Source: Acidobacteriota bacterium
GTDB taxonomy: Bacteria > Acidobacteriota > Thermoanaerobaculia > Gp7-AA8
Reading direction: 5' to 3'
DNA: 64,000 bases
Assembly: GCA_021325515.1 (NCBI GenBank)
Contig: JAJPHC010000037.1
Location: forward strand, 62,001 to 126,000
How positions within the stretch are numbered: position 1 is the stretch's first letter; every line of letters starts with the position of its first letter. Position numbers and translations under genes: made by a program. Under the pieces are notes generated by a model, which was not told where the DNA came from, searched no databases, and saw only the letters and a program-made list of their open reading frames with translations. Below are positions 57,795 to 64,000 of the stretch, piece after piece.

Positions 57795-58406
57795 ATGCCC
57801 GAGAAGCTCCCGCGCGCCTTCTATCTTCAGGACACGGTGACGGTGGCGAGGGCACTGCTCGGCTGCGTGCTGTGGCGGCGTACCGGACGAGAACTGCTCG
57901 CAGCCCGCATCGTCGAGACCGAGGCTTACCTCGGCGCCAACGATGCGGCGAGTCACGCGCGGCGCGGCCTGCGATCGGACCGCAATCAGTCGATGTATCT
58001 CGAAGGCGGGCATGCGTACGTCTATCTCAGCTACGGCATGCACTGGTGCATGAACGTCGTCTGTCAGGAAGCGGACATCGCAGAAGCCGTGCTTTTGCGC
58101 GCGGCGATTCCGGTGCAGGGAATCGAGGCCATGCGCGAACGCCGCCCGAAAGCGAAGAATGATTACGAGCTCATGAACGGGCCAGGAAAAGTGTGTGCGG
58201 CGCTCGGCATCGACAAGTCCTGCGATGGCGAGCCGCTCGACGGCGACTCGCTCTTTCTGACCGGGCGCGACATCGAAGTGCGCGAACAAGAGATCGCGGT
58301 GAGCAAGAGAATCGGCGTGGAAAACTCCGGCGATGCTGCCCACTGGCCGCTCCGCTTCTTCCTCCTCGGCAACCGTTACGTATCGGCGTATCGCCATGTC
58401 CGCTGA
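57795..58406 (+). CDS. 3-methyladenine DNA glycosylase (AAG/MPG family)
   Basis: Removes alkylated purines such as 3-methyladenine from DNA. 203 residues from the ATG at 57795; the ORF track begins earlier, inside the upstream gene. The family core is seen in RIVETEAYLGANDAASHARRG (with the catalytic Glu) and AYVYLSYGMHWCMNVV. The protein has the usual bacterial AAG length and ends with the expected RFFLLGN element. Co-transcribed with IMPase (one-base gap) and with yigZ (11-base overlap). Confidence 0.93.
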   Translation: MPEKLPRAFYLQDTVTVARALLGCVLWRRTGRELLAARIVETEAYLGANDAASHARRGLRSDRNQSMYLEGGHAYVYLSYGMHWCMNVVCQEADIAEAVLLRAAIPVQGIEAMRERRPKAKNDYELMNGPGKVCAALGIDKSCDGEPLDGDSLFLTGRDIEVREQEIAVSKRIGVENSGDAAHWPLRFFLLGNRYVSAYRHVR

Positions 58407-58989
58407 TCATTACCGCGCGCCGTCGTCATCCGCGGAAGCACGGGTGAAGATCGAGCGCTCCGAGTTTCTCGGCATCGCGTTTCCGATCGCGAGTGAAGAA
58501 TCGTTCTTCGAACGGCTGCTGAAGATCGAGAAGCAGTACTTCGACGCGACGCATCATTGCTGGGCATTCCGCGCGTGGGGCGGGCGAAGCCGAAGCGCGG
58601 ATGCCGGTGAGCCTTCCGGCAGCGCCGGCAAGCCGATCCTCTCCGCGATCGAAGGCGCCGATGTCTACGATTGCGGTGTCGTCGTCGTGCGCTGGTACGG
58701 AGGGATCAAGCTCGGAACCGGAGGCCTTTCGCGCGCCTATCGCGATGCAGCAGCCGCCGCGCTGCGTGAATTGCCATTGGAGGACCGGTATCTCTACAGG
58801 CGATTCGAGCTCGAGGTTCCGTTCGACGCCCTCAATACCGTTTACCGGCTCGTGTCGCCCCCCGATGTCGTCCTCGTCGAAGAGATTTTCGCGGAGAAGA
58901 ACACGTTCCGCTTCGATGTGAGGGAATCGCTTGCGTCGAGATTTGGCAGCACGCTGACAGAGAAGAGGATCGCGTTCCGCGAGCGATGA
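58396..58989 (+). CDS. YigZ / IMPACT family protein
   Basis: 197 residues. Start at the ATG 58396 (MSADHYRAP), inside the end of the glycosylase gene. The IMPACT-family motif is clear: FDATHHCWAFR and DAGEPSGSAGKPIL, then VVVRWYGGIKLGTGGLSRAY. YigZ proteins have been linked to translation control, but the bacterial function is uncertain. The gene ends 13 bases before the convergent RDD gene. Confidence 0.92.
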   Translation: MSADHYRAPSSSAEARVKIERSEFLGIAFPIASEESFFERLLKIEKQYFDATHHCWAFRAWGGRSRSADAGEPSGSAGKPILSAIEGADVYDCGVVVVRWYGGIKLGTGGLSRAYRDAAAAALRELPLEDRYLYRRFELEVPFDALNTVYRLVSPPDVVLVEEIFAEKNTFRFDVRESLASRFGSTLTEKRIAFRER

Positions 58990-59002
58990 CGGGCGATCGA
59001 GC

Positions 59003-59413
59003 CTACTCCTCGCTGACCGTCGTCTTCGCGATGAGGTCGCCGAGCCGCGGCTTGCCGGCGATCACGAGAAAAATCTCGATGAGCGTGAGCGGAAATACCA
59101 CCACGGGCGCGTTGCGGAGCGCAGACCTTCCCCAGGAGCAGTCCTTGCCGCCTGCGGTGTTGAGGCGAAGGCCGAGCATCTGCTTCCCGATGGAACGCCC
59201 GCGATATCCGTCGCGGATCAGCAATGCAGTCAGTAAGATGCCGAGGGCGATCCACCAGACGATCTGGATCGCCTTGACGGATCCGCCGATCCACGCCATC
59301 CCGTAGCTGATGGCCGAGGCGGGAAGGATGAGCAGGATGGCGATGGTGAGACCGTCCACCAGGAATGCGGCGATGCGCAGAAGCGTCGTCTGAGACGTAT
59401 CGATCAGTGTCAC
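59003..59413 (-). CDS. RDD-family membrane protein
   Basis: 136 residues. Three membrane segments are seen (AAFLVDGLTIAILLILPASAI, IQIVWWIALGILLTALLI and VVFPLTLIEIFLVIAG), and the RDD signature elements RDGYRGRSIGKQMLGLRL lie after the second. The first segment contains RIAAFLVD, the usual R-x-x-A-x-x-x-D. The function of RDD proteins is mostly unknown; some are cation or proton antiporters. Divergent from the DUF4097 lipoprotein with 52 bases between the starts. Confidence 0.85.
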   Translation of the reverse strand: MTLIDTSQTTLLRIAAFLVDGLTIAILLILPASAISYGMAWIGGSVKAIQIVWWIALGILLTALLIRDGYRGRSIGKQMLGLRLNTAGGKDCSWGRSALRNAPVVVFPLTLIEIFLVIAGKPRLGDLIAKTTVSEE

Positions 59414-59465
59414 AGTGAAACTCTCTCGAGTGATTTTCGTACCACACCCTAAGCAGGTGACTCGA

Positions 59466-60341
59466 ATGAACAGCCGACTCCGCCGTCTTTATTTACTCTT
59501 GCCTCTGATTTTTGCCGCCTGCGTCGCGCGAGAGCGGCACGTGGCGACGATCGAGCGCACCTGGCCGGCCACCGACATTCATCGCGTGTACGTCAGCGAA
59601 GTGAATGGCAGCGTGAACGTCGAGGCGGGAAAGCCGGACGAGATCTCGCTGGTCGCGCACGTCCGCGCGTACAGCAAGCCGGAACCGCAGTCGGACAATC
59701 AGGGCTACTTCAAGACGGAAGTCAGCGGCGACACGCTGAGCATCGGCAGCAGGAATCAGCATCGCGTGCGCATCTTCGGTTTGAATTTCGGCGACGACAC
59801 GACGATCGACTACTCGCTCAAGGTGCCTCCCGCACTCGAGCTCGAACTGAAGACGGTCAACGGCCGCATCGCGACCAAAGGCGTCGATGGCGCCACACAG
59901 GCGAAGAGCGTGAATGGCGAGATCAATCTCGAATGCGCGGGAATCTCGGAAGTGGATGCGCACACGGTGAATGGCCGTGTGATGGCGACGTTCCTGCGCG
60001 ATTTTCAGGGAGCGAAGCTGAAGACCGTGAACGGCCGCGTCGTGGCCGTGCTGCCGGCGAATGCGTCGTTTGCGTGCGATCTCTCGCAGGTGAACGGCGA
60101 CTTCGAAGCGTCGTTCCCGCTGAGCATCCACTCGCATCCCGGCAGCCGCCGCGTTTCGGGTGAAGTGAACGGCGGCCGTCACGAACTCCGCATCTCGACG
60201 GTGAATGGCGACATTCATCTCGAGAACAAGGTGCCTCCTGTTCCGCCGGTGCCGCCGGTGCCTCCCGTGATGCCGTCACCGTCTGCGACACCGGTTCCGC
60301 CTGCGCCGCCCGCGCCCCCGCTGCCGCCGGCGTCGTCGTGA
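59466..60341 (+). CDS. DUF4097-type lipoprotein with VNG repeats and proline-rich tail
   Basis: 291 residues. Lipobox LIFAAC after a basic signal sequence. The body is a chain of short beta-strands with VNG at regular spacing (EVNGSVNVEAG, TVNGRI, SVNGEI, TVNGRVMATF, TVNGRVVAVL, QVNGDFEAS, TVNGDIHLE), which suggests a stacked beta-helix. The last 35 residues are almost all Pro and Val/Ala (PPVPPVPPV type) and look like a flexible tail. Start at the ATG 59466, not the ORF-track 59415, because the lipoprotein signal begins there. Confidence 0.8.
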   Translation: MNSRLRRLYLLLPLIFAACVARERHVATIERTWPATDIHRVYVSEVNGSVNVEAGKPDEISLVAHVRAYSKPEPQSDNQGYFKTEVSGDTLSIGSRNQHRVRIFGLNFGDDTTIDYSLKVPPALELELKTVNGRIATKGVDGATQAKSVNGEINLECAGISEVDAHTVNGRVMATFLRDFQGAKLKTVNGRVVAVLPANASFACDLSQVNGDFEASFPLSIHSHPGSRRVSGEVNGGRHELRISTVNGDIHLENKVPPVPPVPPVPPVMPSPSATPVPPAPPAPPLPPASS

Positions 60342-60383
60342 GCGGATGCGACTGAGTGGTCCTGACCACCTATACTTCGCGCG

Positions 60384-61781
60384 ATGAGTGACGCGCGGCA
60401 GCCACCTCGAATCGTGGCTGCCGCGTTTTTCATTCTCGCGTTCGTCGCGGCGACTGTGCCGCTGCACAGTTACGACCTCTTCTGGCATCTGGCGACCGGC
60501 CGCTGGATCCTCGAACATCGCGGGCTGCCGGCGGCCGATCCGTTCGCGATCGCGAGCGATCGCGCTCCGTGGGTGAATGGCGAGTGGCTGTTCGATGGTG
60601 CCGTCGAGCTGCTGCAGCGAATGGTTGGGCTCAGCGGACTCTCGATTCTTCGCGCGCTGATGGCCGCAGGGTTGTTTGCGCTGATCTTCGTTCTGGCCAG
60701 CCGCTCCGCCGGCGCGCCGCTCGCCGCGCTCGCCTCGGCGATTGCATTCGCCGGCGCGAATCCATTGCTCGATGTCCGGCCGGCGTCGCTTGCGCCACTC
60801 TTTCTCGTGGCTGCGATCGTCACCGCCCGCCGCTCGGCGACGGCGTTCGTCATCATCACGATTCTCTGGATGAATGTTCATCCATCGGCTCTCCTCGCGC
60901 CTCTCGTCATGCTGGCGATGACGTTCTCCGCTTCGAGGACGCTCGCCGCCGCGGCGGCGTTGCTCGTGAACCCGTATGGCTGGCGCGGGATCGCTGCACC
61001 GCTGGCGCTGAATCAGCTCGTGACGAGCGGTGCGTTCACGAATGCGGAATGGCAGCGCAGCTCGCCATTCGTATTTCCCCTGCTCTACGCCGCGATCATC
61101 GCCGCGGCCGTGCTGTTCATCCGTTCGAAAGAGCGACAGGCATCGCACGCGATTCTGTTCGTTGTGCTGGCGCTTCTCGCGGTGCTCCATGTGCGTCATC
61201 AGCCGCTGTTCTTTGCTGCGCTGCCGCTTCTGCTGCCGCCGGCCGTCGTCGCGCCGCGTGCTGCCTACGGCACGGCGTTCTCGATCCTCGGCATCTCGTT
61301 GCTGCTCGCGCCGCATGGCGTCGGACTCTCGCCGCATCGCTGGCCGGTTGCCGCGGTCGCGCGGCTGAAAGCGAGCGGGTTGCGCGGAAACATCTACAAC
61401 CCCGATCAGTTCGGAGGCTTTCTCATCTGGTCGTTCTATCCGGAGCGCCGCGTGCTCACCGATGGCCGCAACGAGCTCTATCGAACGTTCATCGGAGAGT
61501 ACGCAAGAGCGCGCGGCGACCAGCACGCGTGGGAAGCACTGCTGAAGAAATACCGCATCGATCTCGCGGTCGATGAGTACCGCCGCAGCGAGGTGCAGGT
61601 CGTCGATGCTGTCACCGGCAAGCGGACGCTGATGCCGGCATCACTCGTCTACTGGCCGCGCAGCCGCTGGGCGCTGATCGCGTATGACGAGAGCGGAATG
61701 GTCTTCGCGCGGCGTGAGGTGTTTGCGCCTGAGGTGCTGCAGCGGTGGGAGCTTCGAGGAGTGGTGCCGGACGCGCGCTAG
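60384..61781 (+). CDS. Polytopic membrane protein with GT-C glycosyltransferase-like N terminus
   Basis: 465 residues, about 10 membrane helices. The N-terminal motif DLFWHLATGRWILEHRGLP followed by ADPF is the extracytoplasmic loop pattern seen in GT-C polyprenyl-phosphate-dependent glycosyltransferases and related proteins. The C-terminal 110 residues are soluble and carry NPDQFGGFLIW and a YRIDLAVDEY stretch. Whether it transfers a sugar is inference; it could be one of several unrelated polytopic families. The stop overlaps the next, convergent gene by four bases. Confidence 0.65.
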   Translation: MSDARQPPRIVAAAFFILAFVAATVPLHSYDLFWHLATGRWILEHRGLPAADPFAIASDRAPWVNGEWLFDGAVELLQRMVGLSGLSILRALMAAGLFALIFVLASRSAGAPLAALASAIAFAGANPLLDVRPASLAPLFLVAAIVTARRSATAFVIITILWMNVHPSALLAPLVMLAMTFSASRTLAAAAALLVNPYGWRGIAAPLALNQLVTSGAFTNAEWQRSSPFVFPLLYAAIIAAAVLFIRSKERQASHAILFVVLALLAVLHVRHQPLFFAALPLLLPPAVVAPRAAYGTAFSILGISLLLAPHGVGLSPHRWPVAAVARLKASGLRGNIYNPDQFGGFLIWSFYPERRVLTDGRNELYRTFIGEYARARGDQHAWEALLKKYRIDLAVDEYRRSEVQVVDAVTGKRTLMPASLVYWPRSRWALIAYDESGMVFARREVFAPEVLQRWELRGVVPDAR

Positions 61782-62080
61782 TTGACGAGCTCACAGGGTG
61801 ACGGCCGCAGTAACTCTGCATGTGGCCAGCGCTGCGCGAGGATGCGCTCGAAGTGCGGCCGCACGATGCGCTCGTAACGGTCTGCGAACGACGGGTGCAG
61901 ATCGAGGATCGCTTTTCGCGCGCATTCGATCAGGCAGCAGGCTTCGCGGTAGGTGACCGTTTCATCGCCGCCGACGAGATTCATCGTCAGCTCGACGATC
62001 ATCCGAATGCGGCGGAGGCGTCTCCGCTCGAAGAATGCGGAGCGGACCTCCGTCATCGATTCCATCTCAAATTTCGGCAT
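61778..62080 (-). CDS. Small helical protein of unknown function
   Basis: 100 residues, predicted mostly helical, with FFERRRLRRIRMIVELTMNLV near the N terminus and two cysteines (ACCLIECARKAILDLHPSFADRY). No membrane segment, signal peptide or recognised domain. It is the last gene of a minus-strand run with the EcsC-like gene 54 bases upstream. Function unknown. Confidence 0.6.
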   Translation of the reverse strand: MPKFEMESMTEVRSAFFERRRLRRIRMIVELTMNLVGGDETVTYREACCLIECARKAILDLHPSFADRYERIVRPHFERILAQRWPHAELLRPSPCELVN

Positions 62081-62134
62081 CGTCGGTTCAGGCCAGCTAA
62101 CGCGGGTCCGCGAAGATGCATTCCTCGCTCGCCG

Positions 62135-62791
62135 CTACGCGTGCTCGCGATCGCCGTCCGACCAGATTTCATCGGCATCGCTCTCGGCGACACTGCGGTC
62201 GATCTGCGATTCGTAGTAACGAATTGCGGAACGTGCCACAGCGTGCACGGCCGCGTAATTCAACACGCCGCCGGAGATGGCGCCGACGAACGGGATGACC
62301 TTCGCGATGCGCTCGCGCGCGAAGCGTGCGCCGATCTTTTCGGCGACGACTCCACCTTCGATGCTCGCGGACTCGAGCATCGTCGCGATGCCCTGCTTGC
62401 CGAGGCCTGCACCGGAGGAGTACGCCACACAGGAGAGCGCTTCGCTGAACCGTTCGCGATTCGTCGGCTCATGACCATAGATCGCCGCGATGCCGACCAC
62501 GAGACGAAACTGCTGAAAGACGAGATAGGCGAGATCGGCGCTGAGAGTGCCGATCGCCAGCAGGCCTGACGGCAGGCCGGTCATCGCACCGGCGGCAGCA
62601 CAGCGGATCGCCGTGCGCCGCGCGAGGTGCCGCGCGTGTCCCGCGGCATCGAACTCGGGATGACGCTCGCGAAGACCTTCGACCTCTTTCCGGATCTTCT
62701 CCGTGTCGATCTCTTCGAAGAGCGAGCGAAAGACTTCCTCCAGCACCGAGTCGGCGCGTCGCTTGATGTCTTTCGCGGTGGCCATCTTCAT
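62135..62791 (-). CDS. EcsC-like protein
   Basis: 218 residues. The region from about residue 60 on alternates small hydrophobic segments and short loops (GAMTGLPSGLLAIGTLSADLAYLV; AKVIPFVGAISGGVLNY), as in the EcsC family, whose function is unclear (related to exported-protein or protease regulation). The start may be ATG at 62791 or ATG two codons on at 62785. The gene touches the FmdB-like gene (TGA directly followed by ATG), so translation is coupled. Confidence 0.75.
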   Translation of the reverse strand: MKMATAKDIKRRADSVLEEVFRSLFEEIDTEKIRKEVEGLRERHPEFDAAGHARHLARRTAIRCAAAGAMTGLPSGLLAIGTLSADLAYLVFQQFRLVVGIAAIYGHEPTNRERFSEALSCVAYSSGAGLGKQGIATMLESASIEGGVVAEKIGARFARERIAKVIPFVGAISGGVLNYAAVHAVARSAIRYYESQIDRSVAESDADEIWSDGDREHA

Positions 62792-63049
62792 TCAGTCGGA
62801 TGACTTCGTGTAGGACTTGGTTTCGCTCTTCGACTCGCTCTTCGTGGAGCTCGAGCTCGCACTGGAGCTGCCGGATGCGTAGTCGGTCTTGTAGAAACCC
62901 GAGCCCTTGAACTGAATCGCGGGAGCGGAGAGGAGCTTCTTCATCTCGCCTGCGCATTTCGGGCAATGACTGTACGGAGGGTCGCTCAGCTTCTGAATGA
63001 CCTCGACACGTTCTCCGCATTGCGAACACTGATACTCGTAGATCGGCAT
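62792..63049 (-). CDS. FmdB-type zinc ribbon protein
   Basis: 85 residues. The four-cysteine zinc ribbon YEYQCSQCGERVEVI...HCPKCAGEM is the FmdB family signature. A flexible tail of about 30 residues follows, rich in Ser, Lys and Thr. FmdB-like proteins are small regulators or zinc-binding proteins with little functional evidence. It lies between a lipoprotein gene (15 bases) and the EcsC-like gene (adjacent), in the same direction. Confidence 0.9.
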   Translation of the reverse strand: MPIYEYQCSQCGERVEVIQKLSDPPYSHCPKCAGEMKKLLSAPAIQFKGSGFYKTDYASGSSSASSSSTKSESKSETKSYTKSSD

Positions 63050-63064
63050 TGGCTGGTTCCTATC

Positions 63065-63673
63065 TCAATGTGCAGTGCCGGCGAGCGGAGTCAGTCGCGC
63101 CTGCGAGTCTGCTTCCGCTGCGAAAAGTTCGCCATCGTGGAAGTAGACGCCGGCGACGTGACCATCACTCGTCCGGTAGTACCACGACTCGATGGCCGAG
63201 TCGCGTCTGTCACTATGAACGATCCAGCCCGGCACAGGCTTCCCGAGAATCCTCGCGACGTCCTTCTGGGACATCCCCTTCTCGAGCGACGCGATCTTCT
63301 CGCGCGAGACGGCGAGGTGCTCGAGCGCTTCATTCAGGCCGCGCAGCGCCTCGGCGTTCTGCGGGTCGCGGCCGAGGACGGTGCGGTAGAAGTGGATCGC
63401 ATCCTGATACCGGCCGATCGCCGCGAGGTCGCGCGCAAAGTCGATCTGAATGCGCTCGTAGACCGTCTTCGCGCGGCTGTGCGTCGGATGCTTCTGCACG
63501 AACGCGGCGAGCGAATCGGCGTAGAGCTGCTTCTCCTGCGGTGTCGCATTCGGTGCGGCGGCCGCCTTCTTCGAGCTGAGCACGCGCAACCATTCCGCGT
63601 GGTCGCCCGTATCAGATGCACCGCAGCCGAGGCAGAGAACTACTCCGAACGCAACGAGAGAACGCCGAGTCAT
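63065..63673 (-). CDS. Lipoprotein with TPR-like helices and a C-terminal SmpA/OmlA-like segment
   Basis: 202 residues from the ATG at 63673; the ORF-track start at 63736 lies upstream of the signal peptide. Lipobox VVLCLGC. Residues about 50-130 form helices (KTVYERIQIDFARDLAAIGRYQDAIHFYRTVLG), TPR-like. The end EKGMSQKDVARILGKPVPG and WYYRTSDGH resembles the outer-membrane SmpA/OmlA (BamE) fold by pattern only. Likely in the outer membrane, first gene of the four-gene minus-strand operon. Confidence 0.75.
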   Translation of the reverse strand: MTRRSLVAFGVVLCLGCGASDTGDHAEWLRVLSSKKAAAAPNATPQEKQLYADSLAAFVQKHPTHSRAKTVYERIQIDFARDLAAIGRYQDAIHFYRTVLGRDPQNAEALRGLNEALEHLAVSREKIASLEKGMSQKDVARILGKPVPGWIVHSDRRDSAIESWYYRTSDGHVAGVYFHDGELFAAEADSQARLTPLAGTAH

Positions 63674-63710
63674 TTCGGGAAAACTTAACACAGTCGGGCG
63701 CCGCGCTTCC

Positions 63711-63740
63711 TTGACAGCGCGTAAAACCGGGGTCAATAAT
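63711..63740 (+). promoter_or_regulatory. Sigma-70 promoter of the coiled-coil gene at the window end
   Basis: TTGACA (perfect -35, 63711-63716), 18-base spacer, AATAAT (63735-63740). The transcription start would be near 63747, about 42 bases before the ATG at 63789. Confidence 0.65.
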
Positions 63741-63788
63741 CGCTGCGCCCTGGGTGGCTTGGTTCAAGCTACGGCATCTGGAGGATTT

Positions 63789-64000
63789 ATGGCCGTGAGG
63801 GGAGAGGAAGTCGCGACTTCGATCGAGGCGCATGTCAAGGAGTCCATCGACCGGATGGTCTCCGAGATCAGGTCCTCGATTGAAGATGTACGCGAAGCCG
63901 TAGACTCACAACTGAAAGCGGCCCTCCAGAGCGTGCAGGCGGACGTCAACGCCATCACCTTTCTGCCGCACATTCAGAAGCAGATCAGCGAGCTCGAAGA
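63789..64000 (+). CDS. Coiled-coil protein, N-terminal part (cut by the window end)
   Basis: The frame is open from the ATG at 63789 to the end of the window (70 codons), so it was missing from the ORF track. GGAGG stands five bases before the ATG. The sequence EAHVKESIDRMVSEIRSSIEDVREAVDSQL is a helical, heptad-like stretch typical of a coiled coil; no domain can be named from this part. A good sigma-70 promoter lies upstream. Confidence 0.75.
   Translation, partial: MAVRGEEVATSIEAHVKESIDRMVSEIRSSIEDVREAVDSQLKAALQSVQADVNAITFLPHIQKQISELE

Overview
The window is a contiguous, GC-rich, densely coding piece of a Gram-negative-type bacterial chromosome, almost all of it housekeeping genes with bacterial synteny. 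Several traits suggest Acidobacteriota or a related deep-branching lineage: a Ser/Thr kinase joined to a periplasmic TPR region, a bactofilin next to parAB, MglA/MglB, an extracellular DUF11 giant protein, and an F-type ATP synthase operon without subunits a and c. This placement is inference; no database search was possible. The order mnmG-rsmG-parA-parB with a parS-like palindrome suggests an origin-proximal location.

Region by region. 1-3.8 kb: 3' end of mnmG, then rsmG, parA, parB and a bactofilin, with a convergent YkgJ-type cysteine-cluster protein. 3.9-9.9 kb: ATP synthase genes for two b-type subunits, delta, alpha, gamma, beta and epsilon. 10-12.6 kb: a signalling unit of a degenerate histidine-kinase-like protein, an NtrC-type regulator and a class III nucleotidyl cyclase. 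12.7-19.9 kb: topA, a metX and ATP-dependent DNA ligase pair on the minus strand, malate dehydrogenase and a PolB-like 3'-5' exonuclease. 20-31 kb: an orphan anti-sigma-like protein, guanine deaminase, a DUF5666 protein, a small membrane protein, a DUF2339/DUF3999 envelope pair and an OPT transporter. 31-35.7 kb: uvrA with an FMN reductase, then tRNA-Arg(ACG), tadA, tRNA-Ser(CGA) and tRNA-Ser(GGA). 35.7-42.7 kb: one 2317-residue secreted repeat protein. 42.8-49.2 kb: SRP RNA, dnaX, ybaB, recR, mglB, mglA, yvcK and glmU. 49.4-56.9 kb: a lipoprotein with two retropepsin-like motifs, a 1242-residue sigma-54 activator, and the Ser/Thr kinase whose gene lies directly upstream of the activator. 57-64 kb: inositol monophosphatase-like protein, 3-methyladenine glycosylase, YigZ, an RDD protein, a DUF4097 lipoprotein, a GT-C-like membrane protein, a four-gene minus-strand operon (lipoprotein, FmdB-like, EcsC-like, hypothetical), and the start of a coiled-coil gene cut by the window end.

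How the genes work together: most form standard modules for tRNA modification and chromosome segregation, energy conversion, replication and repair, cell polarity and cell-wall precursor synthesis. The less ordinary items are the tRNA-Arg(ACG)-tadA arrangement, in which an editing enzyme sits beside its own substrate gene; the pseudo-kinase/NtrC/cyclase unit; the kinase and sigma-54 activator pair with a degenerate ATPase-like region; and several long inverted repeats placed immediately before start codons or between genes. No CRISPR array, transposase, integrase or prophage was seen.
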